In this document: in pieces, positions 1 through 5,668 of the stretch | How positions within the stretch are numbered: position 1 is the stretch's first letter | Layout: the number at the start of each line of letters is the position of its first letter | DNA from: Microcaldota archaeon | GTDB taxonomy: Archaea > Micrarchaeota > Micrarchaeia > Burarchaeales > JACQQB01 | DNA length: 5,808 nt | NCBI GenBank assembly: GCA_016207225.1 | Contig: JACQQB010000126.1 | Location: 1-5,808 of the forward strand | Reading direction: 5' to 3' | Notes under the pieces: generated by a model | What the model was told of the DNA's origin: nothing | The model's database searches: none | Seen by the model: the letters and a program-made list of their open reading frames with translations, nothing else | Position numbers and translations under genes: made by a program

Positions 1-444
1 GTCCTAAACTCTAAAAAAATAAAGAAAACTGGAACGATAGGGGTAATAACCGCTGGAACTTCCGACATCTCTGTAGCTGAAGAGGCATGCATAACTGCCC
101 AGCTGATGGGTTGTGATGTAGTCAAGGCATACGATGTTGGTGCAGCTGGCCTGCACCGTCTCTTCAAGCCACTCCAGAAGATCATAAAGAAAGCCGATGT
201 GATAATCGTTGCGGCTGGAAGGGAAGGTACTCTACCTACCATTGTCTCTGGCTTGGTGAATGTACCTGTAATAGGCTTACCGATATCTACTGGATATGGC
301 TACGGGGCTAAGGGAGAGGCCGCGTTGAAATCAATGCTGCAAAGCTGCTCATTCCTTACTGTAGTAAACATAGATAACGGTGTAGGCGCAGGTGCTTGCG
401 CAGCAAGGATAAGCAAACGCATAAGGTCAAACAATGAAGATTAA
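1..444 (+). CDS. larB: LarB, nickel-pincer cofactor biosynthesis carboxylase/hydrolase (5' partial)
   Basis: The reading frame is open from base 1, so the gene begins upstream; 147 C-terminal residues are visible, against about 250 in the usual LarB. In known members LarB carboxylates the pyridinium ring of nicotinic acid adenine dinucleotide and hydrolyses the phosphoanhydride, the first step to the nickel-pincer nucleotide. Visible motifs (numbered from base 1) are AGTSDISVAEEA (18-29), YDVGAAGLHRL (44-54), AGREGTLP (72-79), PVIGLP (89-94) and QSCSFLTVVNIDNGVGAG (114-131). Cys116 in the SCS motif and Glu75 in REGTLP are 41 residues apart and probably match the catalytic Cys and Glu of characterised LarB; that match is from memory. 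The PurE-like fold makes confusion with PurE possible, but the GTSDxxVAEEA and SC...VVNIDNG motifs favour LarB. The 3' end overlaps the next gene by 11 bp. The Met at 106 is internal, because conserved sequence lies upstream of it. Confidence 0.9.
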   Translation, partial: VLNSKKIKKTGTIGVITAGTSDISVAEEACITAQLMGCDVVKAYDVGAAGLHRLFKPLQKIIKKADVIIVAAGREGTLPTIVSGLVNVPVIGLPISTGYGYGAKGEAALKSMLQSCSFLTVVNIDNGVGAGACAARISKRIRSNNED

Positions 445-1288
445 AGATCTAGTTGATTTAACAAGGCCGGAACACGCATTAATGCTAGCAATAGCAGTGA
501 TAATAGGTGAAATAATAACCTTCCAGGGGTTACCGCCTTTGGATCTAATCCTGCTGAGCATTCTACCTCCAATCTTCATTCAATTCGGTTCATTCTCCCT
601 GAATGATTTTCTGGATGTTGAGAGTGATAAACTGAACAAGCGCTTAGACAGGCCTTTAGTACGCGGGGAAATAAAACCAGAAACAGCACTCTATGTAGCG
701 ATCATTTCATTCATCTCCGGAAATCTATTCGCATATTTTATAAATCCAACATGCCTGCTCATCTCCATCGTTTTTTCCATCCTTGCAATTCTCTATAACT
801 ACAAGTTAAAGGACATCGCTTTGCTTGGAAATGCTTATATCGCTTCAACAATGGCCATACCGTTTATTTTTGGCAACTTTGTCGTATCAAAAGAGCTCAC
901 AACCTTGACAATAATCCTAGGTGCCATCGCTTTTATCGCAGGCTTGGCCAGAGAAATAATAAAATCAATCCAGGATATGGAAGGAGACATAATTGCCAGG
1001 AAATCAAAAACATTGCCGGTTATAGTCGGACCTAGAAACTCAGCGTATCTGGCAATTCTACTCTACATAGGCCTAATAAAAATGAGCTTGGTTCCATATC
1101 TATTCAACTATCTTTCTTATTCCATCCTTTCAATTCTCCTTCTTGTGCTTGCTGACTTACTCATACTTGTGATCTGCATTAAAGTTCTATCCCAAACTAA
1201 AGAGGCTTTTAGGTTTGCCAGGAGTTATAGTTTGATTGCATTATTTCTGGGCTTATTAAGCTACTTAGTAGCGGTTTTTAAAATTTAG
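434..1288 (+). CDS. ubiA: UbiA-family prenyltransferase, probable digeranylgeranylglyceryl phosphate synthase
   Basis: This is an integral membrane prenyltransferase of 284 residues, a normal length for the family. The first Asp-rich motif is NDFLDVESD (N57, D58, D61, D65), which binds the Mg-diphosphate of the prenyl donor. It is followed by the DRP variant (72-74) of the usual NRP. The loop REIIK...DMEGD (173-185) is the second Asp-rich motif, followed by KTLPVIVG (192-199), a combination typical of archaeal DGGGP synthases. YNYKLKD lies at 121-127. About eight or nine hydrophobic segments can be read, for example near 14-31, 86-103, 107-121, 157-171, 204-220, 227-250 and 264-282. The expected reaction is transfer of a second geranylgeranyl group to geranylgeranylglyceryl phosphate in archaeal ether-lipid synthesis. 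The ATG at 434 lies inside the end of larB, with a weak AAGGT 6 nt upstream, so translational coupling is likely. Other UbiA substrates (quinone or heme precursors) cannot be excluded. Confidence 0.88.
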   Translation: MKIKDLVDLTRPEHALMLAIAVIIGEIITFQGLPPLDLILLSILPPIFIQFGSFSLNDFLDVESDKLNKRLDRPLVRGEIKPETALYVAIISFISGNLFAYFINPTCLLISIVFSILAILYNYKLKDIALLGNAYIASTMAIPFIFGNFVVSKELTTLTIILGAIAFIAGLAREIIKSIQDMEGDIIARKSKTLPVIVGPRNSAYLAILLYIGLIKMSLVPYLFNYLSYSILSILLLVLADLLILVICIKVLSQTKEAFRFARSYSLIALFLGLLSYLVAVFKI

Positions 1289-1303
1289 CCCCGTAATATT
1301 CGT

Positions 1304-2185
1304 ATGGAAGTAATAACCAAAACCGACTTATCCTTGCCTCTGTATGCAAGAGGAAAAGTCAGGGATACTTATGATTTGGGTGATAAGCTCCTCATGATCA
1401 CCACTGACAGGCTAAGTGCTTTTGATGTCGTGTTTCCGAATGGGATACCATACAAGGGCATAGTATTGAATGAAATCTCCAACTTCTGGTTCAAGTTTAC
1501 TGCCAACATCGTGCCAAATCATCTTCTGATGAAGCAAGACCTGGACAGCTCGCTCAAACAGTATGAAAACGTAGTCAAACGAAGGTATATTCTTGTCAAG
1601 AAGGCAAAGCCACTGGCAATAGAATGCGTAGTCCGGGGTTATCTGTCAGGCTCAGGCTGGAAGGAATACAAGGAAAACAAGACAGTCTGCGGCATTAAGC
1701 TGCCTGACGGCCTAAAGGAATCAGACCAGTTGCCAGAGCCAATCTTTACTCCTGCCACAAAGGCTCAAAGCGGTCATGATATCAACATCTCACATGAAGA
1801 GGCGATGAAAATAGTCGGAAGGGACAATTTTGAAAAAGTTATGGAATACTCTATTAAAATCTACGATGCAGCTTCCAAGCATGCGAACGAGAAGGGTATC
1901 CTGATTGCAGATACTAAATTTGAATTTGGCATTTTTGATGATGAAATAATTCTTATTGATGAAGTCTTAACCCCCGATTCTTCAAGATTCTGGCCTAAGG
2001 ATGTTTATCAGCCAGGAAGGCCACAGAAAAGCTTTGACAAGCAGTTTGTCAGGGATTACTTGGAGAGATTAAACTGGAATAAGCAGCCTCCTGCCCCAAA
2101 ACTACCTGAGGATATAGTGAAAGGAACGACTGAAAGGTACATTGAGGCATATGAAAGGCTGACTGGGGATAAGTTTGTGAGGTAA
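1304..2185 (+). CDS. purC: PurC, SAICAR synthase (long Ade1-like form)
   Basis: Phosphoribosylaminoimidazole-succinocarboxamide synthase joins CAIR and aspartate using ATP to give SAICAR, in cytosolic purine synthesis. The motifs, in order, are GKVRDTYD (17-24, ATP-binding region), [13 protein letters not shown] (33-45), [14 protein letters not shown] (106-119), DTKFEFG (203-209) and [15 protein letters not shown] (217-231). At 293 residues it matches the longer form seen in yeast Ade1 rather than the roughly 237-residue E. coli type. The start is well bounded: the ubiA stop TAG (1286-1288) is in the same frame, and the ATG at 1304 is the only standard start codon in the 15 bp between. No clear Shine-Dalgarno sequence precedes it, which suggests coupling to upstream translation. 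It lies 4 bp before purE, whose product makes its substrate. Confidence 0.97.
   Translation: MEVITKTDLSLPLYARGKVRDTYDLGDKLLMITTDRLSAFDVVFPNGIPYKGIVLNEISNFWFKFTANIVPNHLLMKQDLDSSLKQYENVVKRRYILVKKAKPLAIECVVRGYLSGSGWKEYKENKTVCGIKLPDGLKESDQLPEPIFTPATKAQSGHDINISHEEAMKIVGRDNFEKVMEYSIKIYDAASKHANEKGILIADTKFEFGIFDDEIILIDEVLTPDSSRFWPKDVYQPGRPQKSFDKQFVRDYLERLNWNKQPPAPKLPEDIVKGTTERYIEAYERLTGDKFVR
2179..2183 (+). promoter_or_regulatory. Shine-Dalgarno site for purE
   Basis: GAGGT lies 6 nt before the purE ATG and overlaps the purC stop codon. It is complementary to the ACCUC core expected at the archaeal 16S rRNA 3' end. This is the best ribosome binding site in the left-hand gene run, and it lets purE be translated as ribosomes leave purC. 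Confidence 0.6.
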
Positions 2186-2189
2186 TTCT

Positions 2190-2627
2190 ATGGTTGAAGT
2201 CCTGATAATTTCCGGAAGCGAGAGTGACAAGCCGATAGCCGAGAAGGCAATCGAAATTCTTAATGAATTTAAGGTAAGCAACGAGTTTGTTGTTGCAAGC
2301 GCACATAGAAACCCTGAAAAACTGGAAAGCATAATCTCGAAGACAGATGCAAAAGTCTTCATTGCCATAGCTGGCCTATCAGCAGCATTGCCAGGCGTTG
2401 TAGCTTCAAAAACAACCAAGCCAGTAATAGGCGTACCTGTAAATGTTAAACTTGAAGGGTTGGATGCCTTGCTAAGCACGATGCAAATACCTCCTGGCAT
2501 ACCTGTAGCCACTGTCGGTATAGATAACGGAAAAAATGCAGGCTTACTGGCAATTCAAATTCTGGCTTTAAGCAATGAAAGACTGGCTAAAGAATTAGTT
2601 TCCTTTAGGCAGAAAATGAAAAAATAA
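2190..2627 (+). CDS. purE: PurE, AIR carboxylase / N5-CAIR mutase
   Basis: The 145-residue PurE makes CAIR, the substrate of PurC, in purine synthesis. Motifs are SGSESDKP (8-15), SAHRNPEKL (37-45), [13 protein letters not shown] (61-73), KPVIGVPV (77-84) and the tail [18 protein letters not shown]. By spacing, S10, D13, H39 and R40 match S16, D19, H45 and R46 of E. coli PurE. The loop that reads AGGAAHLPGM in bacterial class I enzymes lacks its His here (Ala66). It partly resembles class II AGRSNAL, whereas SAHR is class I-like. It is therefore unclear whether this enzyme uses N5-CAIR (needing PurK) or AIR plus CO2; no purK is in the window. The ATG at 2190 has GAGGT at good spacing, and the protein begins at the expected first beta strand. 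It is the last gene of the metabolic run. Confidence 0.95.
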   Translation: MVEVLIISGSESDKPIAEKAIEILNEFKVSNEFVVASAHRNPEKLESIISKTDAKVFIAIAGLSAALPGVVASKTTKPVIGVPVNVKLEGLDALLSTMQIPPGIPVATVGIDNGKNAGLLAIQILALSNERLAKELVSFRQKMKK

Positions 2628-2650
2628 CCCTACCTTTGCTCTTTACACAT

Positions 2651-2659
2651 CTTTTTATT
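2651..2659 (+). promoter_or_regulatory. Candidate box A (TATA) element and T-rich stretch upstream of the 2691 gene
   Basis: The 63-bp gap between purE and the next gene holds CTTTTTATT. As a box A this would start transcription about 25 nt on, near 2677-2685, just before the AGGTG at 2681. The same T-rich run could serve as an archaeal U-tract terminator for the purine genes. No hairpin was found beside it. Both readings rest on composition and position only. Confidence 0.4.
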
Positions 2660-2660
2660 T

Positions 2661-2674
2661 GTCATATGTCATAT
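2661..2674. repeat. Tandem 7-bp repeat GTCATAT x2
   Basis: GTCATAT occurs twice in direct succession in the purE-2691 gap and creates the palindrome CATATG at the junction. It sits between the candidate box A and the ribosome binding site of the next gene, so an operator role is conceivable. A chance repeat in AT-rich DNA is equally possible. Confidence 0.35.
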
Positions 2675-2680
2675 ATTCTA

Positions 2681-2685
2681 AGGTG
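2681..2685 (+). promoter_or_regulatory. Shine-Dalgarno AGGTG that selects the GTG start at 2691
   Basis: AGGTG ends 5 nt before GTG 2691. An in-frame TAA at 2679-2681 bounds the gene upstream, and the next in-frame ATG is only at codon 67. An out-of-frame ATG at 2687 is just 1 nt after the motif, too close for normal use, and its frame closes after three codons. Confidence 0.6.
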
Positions 2686-2690
2686 TATGT

Positions 2691-4379
2691 GTGGGTAACG
2701 GGGCCTATAGGCAAAAACCAGAGATAATAAGGATTACTCCGGGCGAAACATTCTCTCCAGATGCCTTAAGGAGACTTGAAAGCGTCCCTGGGATAGGTGT
2801 ACGCGACAAAGTAATCTCTTATTATAATAGGGTAAACCTCAGTCAAGGAGGAACAATAAAAAGACCAAGGCAGGAATATGAAAGGGCAATGATCGAAGGC
2901 CGGCCATGTACAATTGCTGAACGTTTGGAATATCTTAACAATGCTTTAACCCCTGAACTTATTCTGAAAGCACTTACTGGCCAAGGAAATGAGAGGCAGG
3001 ATGCACTGCGTCTGATTGCGGCTATAATCCTGCGCACTTGTAAAACAAAAAAAGAAGGAGAGCCTTTCGGATTACAATTTATAGATTTTGCAGTTCGTAA
3101 TAATCTGATTTCTGAGAGCTTTAAACAAAGATTAACTACCATACTTTTTTTACCAGGTTTAGAAGATGCAATGATACGTCACCCATTAGCAAGGGATATT
3201 AGATACGAGAATCGCAGCTATTCTTCAGAAGAAGCAATAAACACTTTTTTTAGGGGTGTATTCAGCAAAGAGACTGTAAGCTTGCTTGTAAACAGCCTGA
3301 CTCCGGCAGGCTCATACAATAACTGGCGTGAAAACCCTAATTTAGGCACCTTCACACTTCTTGTGGGTGACACTCTGCTAACTATTGCTATTTTTGCCAA
3401 GCCAATAGCAGCGGCTGGGAAAGCAGGTTTTGTGGCAACTAAAGAAATTGCAGTGGCCTGTAACCTGGTTATAGTTGATAGAGTCATGGCTGCTGCAGAA
3501 AGAAGTACACAGGCTGTAGCAAGGGTATTTAAACCGCTTGAAGAAATAGCGACCACTATCAATACTATTAAAGGTGGAAAAGAAACATTAGCTGCGATTA
3601 AAACTGCATTTGCAAGTGCCAAGGAATGGAAGGGCTTTGCTCTGGCAGGTTTTTCAGCCTTATTGAAAGGCGGCTGGTTTGCTACAAAGACTACACTTAA
3701 AACCGGCTTTATGGTATGGCTTTACTCTCCAGAATTGCAAAATCTGTACAATGTTCTAACAAATCCGGATGCGACTGCAAAACAAAGGGAAGAGGCAGTT
3801 TCCAGGTTTAAAGGCGCAATGGGACTATATGAACTTGGCTTCGGTCTATTCAACAAAGCATTGTCTGCAGGGAATCAAAAATATCAGGATTTTATACGGT
3901 CTATTTACCAGCGTGTCATTGGAGATAGAATAATAGCTGCAAAGTTCACGGAATACCTTAAGCAGTATATGACAGGCACAATAACAGTAGCAGTCGTATT
4001 AAATAAGCTTGAAGGATTGTTAGGTATAAAGTTCGGTCCTGATCAAGTAAAATTTATTTCAGAAACTCTTACCAGAGCTAAAGAAAGGTCTGGAACAACT
4101 TTAGATACAGTATATGCTTATTTCAAAGGTAAAGCAACCAAGGAACAGCTTGAGACTTCATTGGGGTTTAAGGGCATTGCAACATTACCTTATACAGTTG
4201 GAGGTGCGTTGGGTCTATCCTGGCTTATAAATAGCCTAGCAGAAACTAAAGACAAAGCAACTACGGAGGCAATAAGGTCTGATGATATTGAAGGATTCAT
4301 GCAAAGAACATGTGAAAATGCAATGAGAGAACGACAAACACAATTAACCGTAACCACTCCCAGGCCGCCTGGGTTATAA
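2691..4379 (+). CDS. Unrecognised 562-residue helix-rich protein with hydrophobic segments
   Basis: I do not recognise this protein. Composition suggests mostly alpha helix. Residues 1-60 are polar and basic and include LESVPGIGVRDKVI (29-42), which resembles a helix-hairpin-helix turn. Residues 61-215 are mixed helical and soluble-looking. The most hydrophobic stretch is about 218-241 (hand Kyte-Doolittle mean near 1.8 over 218-236, despite Asp227), followed by IAVACNLVIV (253-262). A second hydrophobic cluster spans 315-345 and a third, weaker one 495-514. Charged amphipathic helices lie between them. The tail is Thr/Pro-rich (TTPRPPGL). No catalytic motif and no cleavable signal peptide is apparent. 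The GTG start is chosen from AGGTG and an in-frame stop just upstream. The gene ends with three in-frame stops (TAA TAA TGA). It follows the purine genes but probably has its own promoter, and it groups with the next two genes by initiation pattern. A membrane-associated role is an inference. Confidence 0.85.
   Translation: MGNGAYRQKPEIIRITPGETFSPDALRRLESVPGIGVRDKVISYYNRVNLSQGGTIKRPRQEYERAMIEGRPCTIAERLEYLNNALTPELILKALTGQGNERQDALRLIAAIILRTCKTKKEGEPFGLQFIDFAVRNNLISESFKQRLTTILFLPGLEDAMIRHPLARDIRYENRSYSSEEAINTFFRGVFSKETVSLLVNSLTPAGSYNNWRENPNLGTFTLLVGDTLLTIAIFAKPIAAAGKAGFVATKEIAVACNLVIVDRVMAAAERSTQAVARVFKPLEEIATTINTIKGGKETLAAIKTAFASAKEWKGFALAGFSALLKGGWFATKTTLKTGFMVWLYSPELQNLYNVLTNPDATAKQREEAVSRFKGAMGLYELGFGLFNKALSAGNQKYQDFIRSIYQRVIGDRIIAAKFTEYLKQYMTGTITVAVVLNKLEGLLGIKFGPDQVKFISETLTRAKERSGTTLDTVYAYFKGKATKEQLETSLGFKGIATLPYTVGGALGLSWLINSLAETKDKATTEAIRSDDIEGFMQRTCENAMRERQTQLTVTTPRPPGL
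4359..4373. repeat. Perfect inverted repeat CCCAGGC-C-GCCTGGG at the gene end
   Basis: A 7-bp GC-rich inverted repeat around one base lies in the last codons (PRPPG) of the 2691-4379 gene, just before its triple stop. As RNA it could fold into a 6-bp stem with a CCG loop. The sequence after it is AT-rich but has no T-run, so it is not a typical terminator. It could protect the transcript end, or simply follow from the Pro/Gly codons. Confidence 0.5.
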
Positions 4380-4403
4380 TAATGACCTATGGGCATACTC
4401 AAT

Positions 4404-4415
4404 CTTTATATATTC
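4404..4415 (+). promoter_or_regulatory. Archaeal box A (TATA) promoter element
   Basis: CTTTATATATTC closely matches the archaeal TTTATATA box A. Transcription would begin about 25 nt downstream, near 4431-4440, giving a short leader containing the AGGTG at 4441. It lies in the 72-bp gap before the 4452 gene, so that gene and the following one probably have their own transcript. No convincing purine-rich BRE was seen just upstream. Confidence 0.6.
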
Positions 4416-4440
4416 TCAACGTCCTAATTAAATAAATTTT

Positions 4441-4445
4441 AGGTG
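4441..4445 (+). promoter_or_regulatory. Shine-Dalgarno AGGTG that selects the ATG at 4452
   Basis: AGGTG ends 6 nt before ATG 4452. The alternative GTG at 4443 lies inside this motif and would add only three residues, so ATG 4452 is preferred. A TAG at 4440-4442 blocks any longer form. The same AGGTGT hexamer precedes the gene at 2691. Confidence 0.65.
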
Positions 4446-4451
4446 TTTCTA

Positions 4452-5657
4452 ATGGGTGAAGTAGAAGTTCGTGGGCCTCTCGCAATAACTGATAGGTCCC
4501 AAAGAGAATTTAGGGAACTATACAGGGAAACGGTATATCTAGGAAATCAATATCAAAAAGGAATCATAAATGCAGAAAGGTACCAGCAATTAATGAATGA
4601 AGCATGGAAAAAAGTGGGTCTAGGCACTATTGCAGAAAGTCAAAGTATACAATTTGCAAGAGCAATGGCAAAACATACTGAGCTTAGAGCAGCAACTATG
4701 GAATTTTCCCGATTCTTAAGACAATTTAAGTTAGATAGCGGTACTATCAATCACCTTAGCGAGGAATTAATGGGGGGAAGATTTCAAGAAGGTCAACAAT
4801 TTTTTAATGCTCGTAGATTTAGACAATATCTCGAAGTTTTAAAAATAAACCCGCAGAAAATAGATGAAATTGCCAAAGCACTACCACGTGCAGGTGATTT
4901 ATTTATTAAGATCGGAAGAATTGCTCGTGAATATTATAAACTTCTAATACCCGGCGCTATTTTTCGGGATGTTAACGTGATTAACACTATCCTGCACCAA
5001 GCTACTCCAGTCACTGCTGCGGAAGTTGCGGTTGCTGAAAAAGAAGCTGCTAGGATCTGCTCAAGCAGACAACCTCTAGTGGCATTATCTGATTTTATTC
5101 GAACTAGAAAAGTACCTGCTGGGGTTGCTGCGGCTTTAACTGTAAGTGTTATAGGCTATTATATGCTGAGCGGCTCAAACCAGCCAACAGTCTCTCCAGT
5201 TCAATTTTCTCAATCTATGCGCGAGAATCTTTTCGATTCAGAAGGCAATCTCAGGCCTTCCACATTCCCAATAATGCCCCCGACTTTTGATTCAGCAAGT
5301 CAAAAAGTTTGGAGTTATCTGGCTAAACTGGCAGAAAGGAAGGACAGTGTCGGAAAAGAGGCACTTTCAATATTGCATTCTCTAATCGAAATTTCAAATA
5401 AACATCCAGAATTCCTTATTAATCGGGGCATTAATAGGCACGGTCAACCTGATTTAGGAATAGTACAATTTATCTATGTTTTACTCAGGAAAGATAAAGA
5501 AGCCGCAGGTGGGTACATAGACTCTAACGGAACAAAATTCCAAATCAACACTCCGATTACACCTGAAAGCCTAAATTCTATTGCAGAGAAGGATTTATTT
5601 GTAAAATTAAGAAGTGTGTCTTCGTATCTGGGAAGGGATATCCTAGGCCGTAAATAA
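4452..5657 (+). CDS. Unrecognised 401-residue protein with one central membrane segment
   Basis: I do not recognise this protein. Numbering is from ATG 4452. Residues 1-215 are helical and highly charged. At 30-52 (LGNQYQKGIINAERYQQLMN and on) there is a short helix-GII-helix resembling SHOCT-type motifs. The single Cys is residue 203. RTRK (218-221 region) immediately precedes a hydrophobic segment, about 221-241 (VPAGVAAALTVSVIGYYML), with a hand Kyte-Doolittle mean near 1.7. By the positive-inside rule the first half would face the cytosol and residues 242-401 the outside. After a Ser/Pro/Gln-rich linker (242-280), a helical C-terminal domain contains DLGIVQFIYVLLRK and GGYIDSNGTKF (about 334-363), faintly like a peptidoglycan-binding-1 fold; this likeness is weak. 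There is no signal peptide at the N-terminus. The gene has its own box A and is followed after 11 bp by another gene, so the two are probably co-transcribed. Confidence 0.85.
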   Translation: MGEVEVRGPLAITDRSQREFRELYRETVYLGNQYQKGIINAERYQQLMNEAWKKVGLGTIAESQSIQFARAMAKHTELRAATMEFSRFLRQFKLDSGTINHLSEELMGGRFQEGQQFFNARRFRQYLEVLKINPQKIDEIAKALPRAGDLFIKIGRIAREYYKLLIPGAIFRDVNVINTILHQATPVTAAEVAVAEKEAARICSSRQPLVALSDFIRTRKVPAGVAAALTVSVIGYYMLSGSNQPTVSPVQFSQSMRENLFDSEGNLRPSTFPIMPPTFDSASQKVWSYLAKLAERKDSVGKEALSILHSLIEISNKHPEFLINRGINRHGQPDLGIVQFIYVLLRKDKEAAGGYIDSNGTKFQINTPITPESLNSIAEKDLFVKLRSVSSYLGRDILGRK

Positions 5658-5668
5658 CCGTGGGTTTT

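Noticed and set aside
106..108. ATG at 106 as the start of larB
   Set aside because: Conserved LarB sequence (AGTSDISVAEEA) is encoded upstream in the same open frame, so this Met is internal.
1286..1306. UAG read-through (for example pyrrolysine) joining ubiA to purC in the same frame
   Set aside because: ubiA and purC share a frame with only TAG between, but this has a one-in-three chance. Both proteins are full length and complete alone, and a membrane-PurC fusion has no known precedent.
2049..2512. Minus-strand open frames opposite the end of purC and purE
   Set aside because: They lie fully opposite well-supported genes, show no recognisable domain and look like products of codon bias on the other strand.
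2670..2679. CATATATTCT as box A for the gene at 2691
   Set aside because: Transcription would begin about 25 nt on, past the GTG start. It shares ATATATTCT with the element at 4408-4416, but the spacing differs greatly.
2843..3622. Minus-strand open frames opposite the 562-residue gene (2843-3142 and 3218-3622)
   Set aside because: No Shine-Dalgarno or family motif was seen. The + strand frame is long, has a good start context and covers them completely.
4190..4402. Minus-strand frame of 70 codons across the 4379 gene end
   Set aside because: It lies mostly opposite the coding sequence, with no domain and no start signal. The gap it enters is better explained by the box A promoter.
4443..4445. 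GTG at 4443 as the start of the 401-residue gene
   Set aside because: It sits inside the AGGTG motif that would serve as ribosome binding site for ATG 4452, and no other Shine-Dalgarno precedes it.
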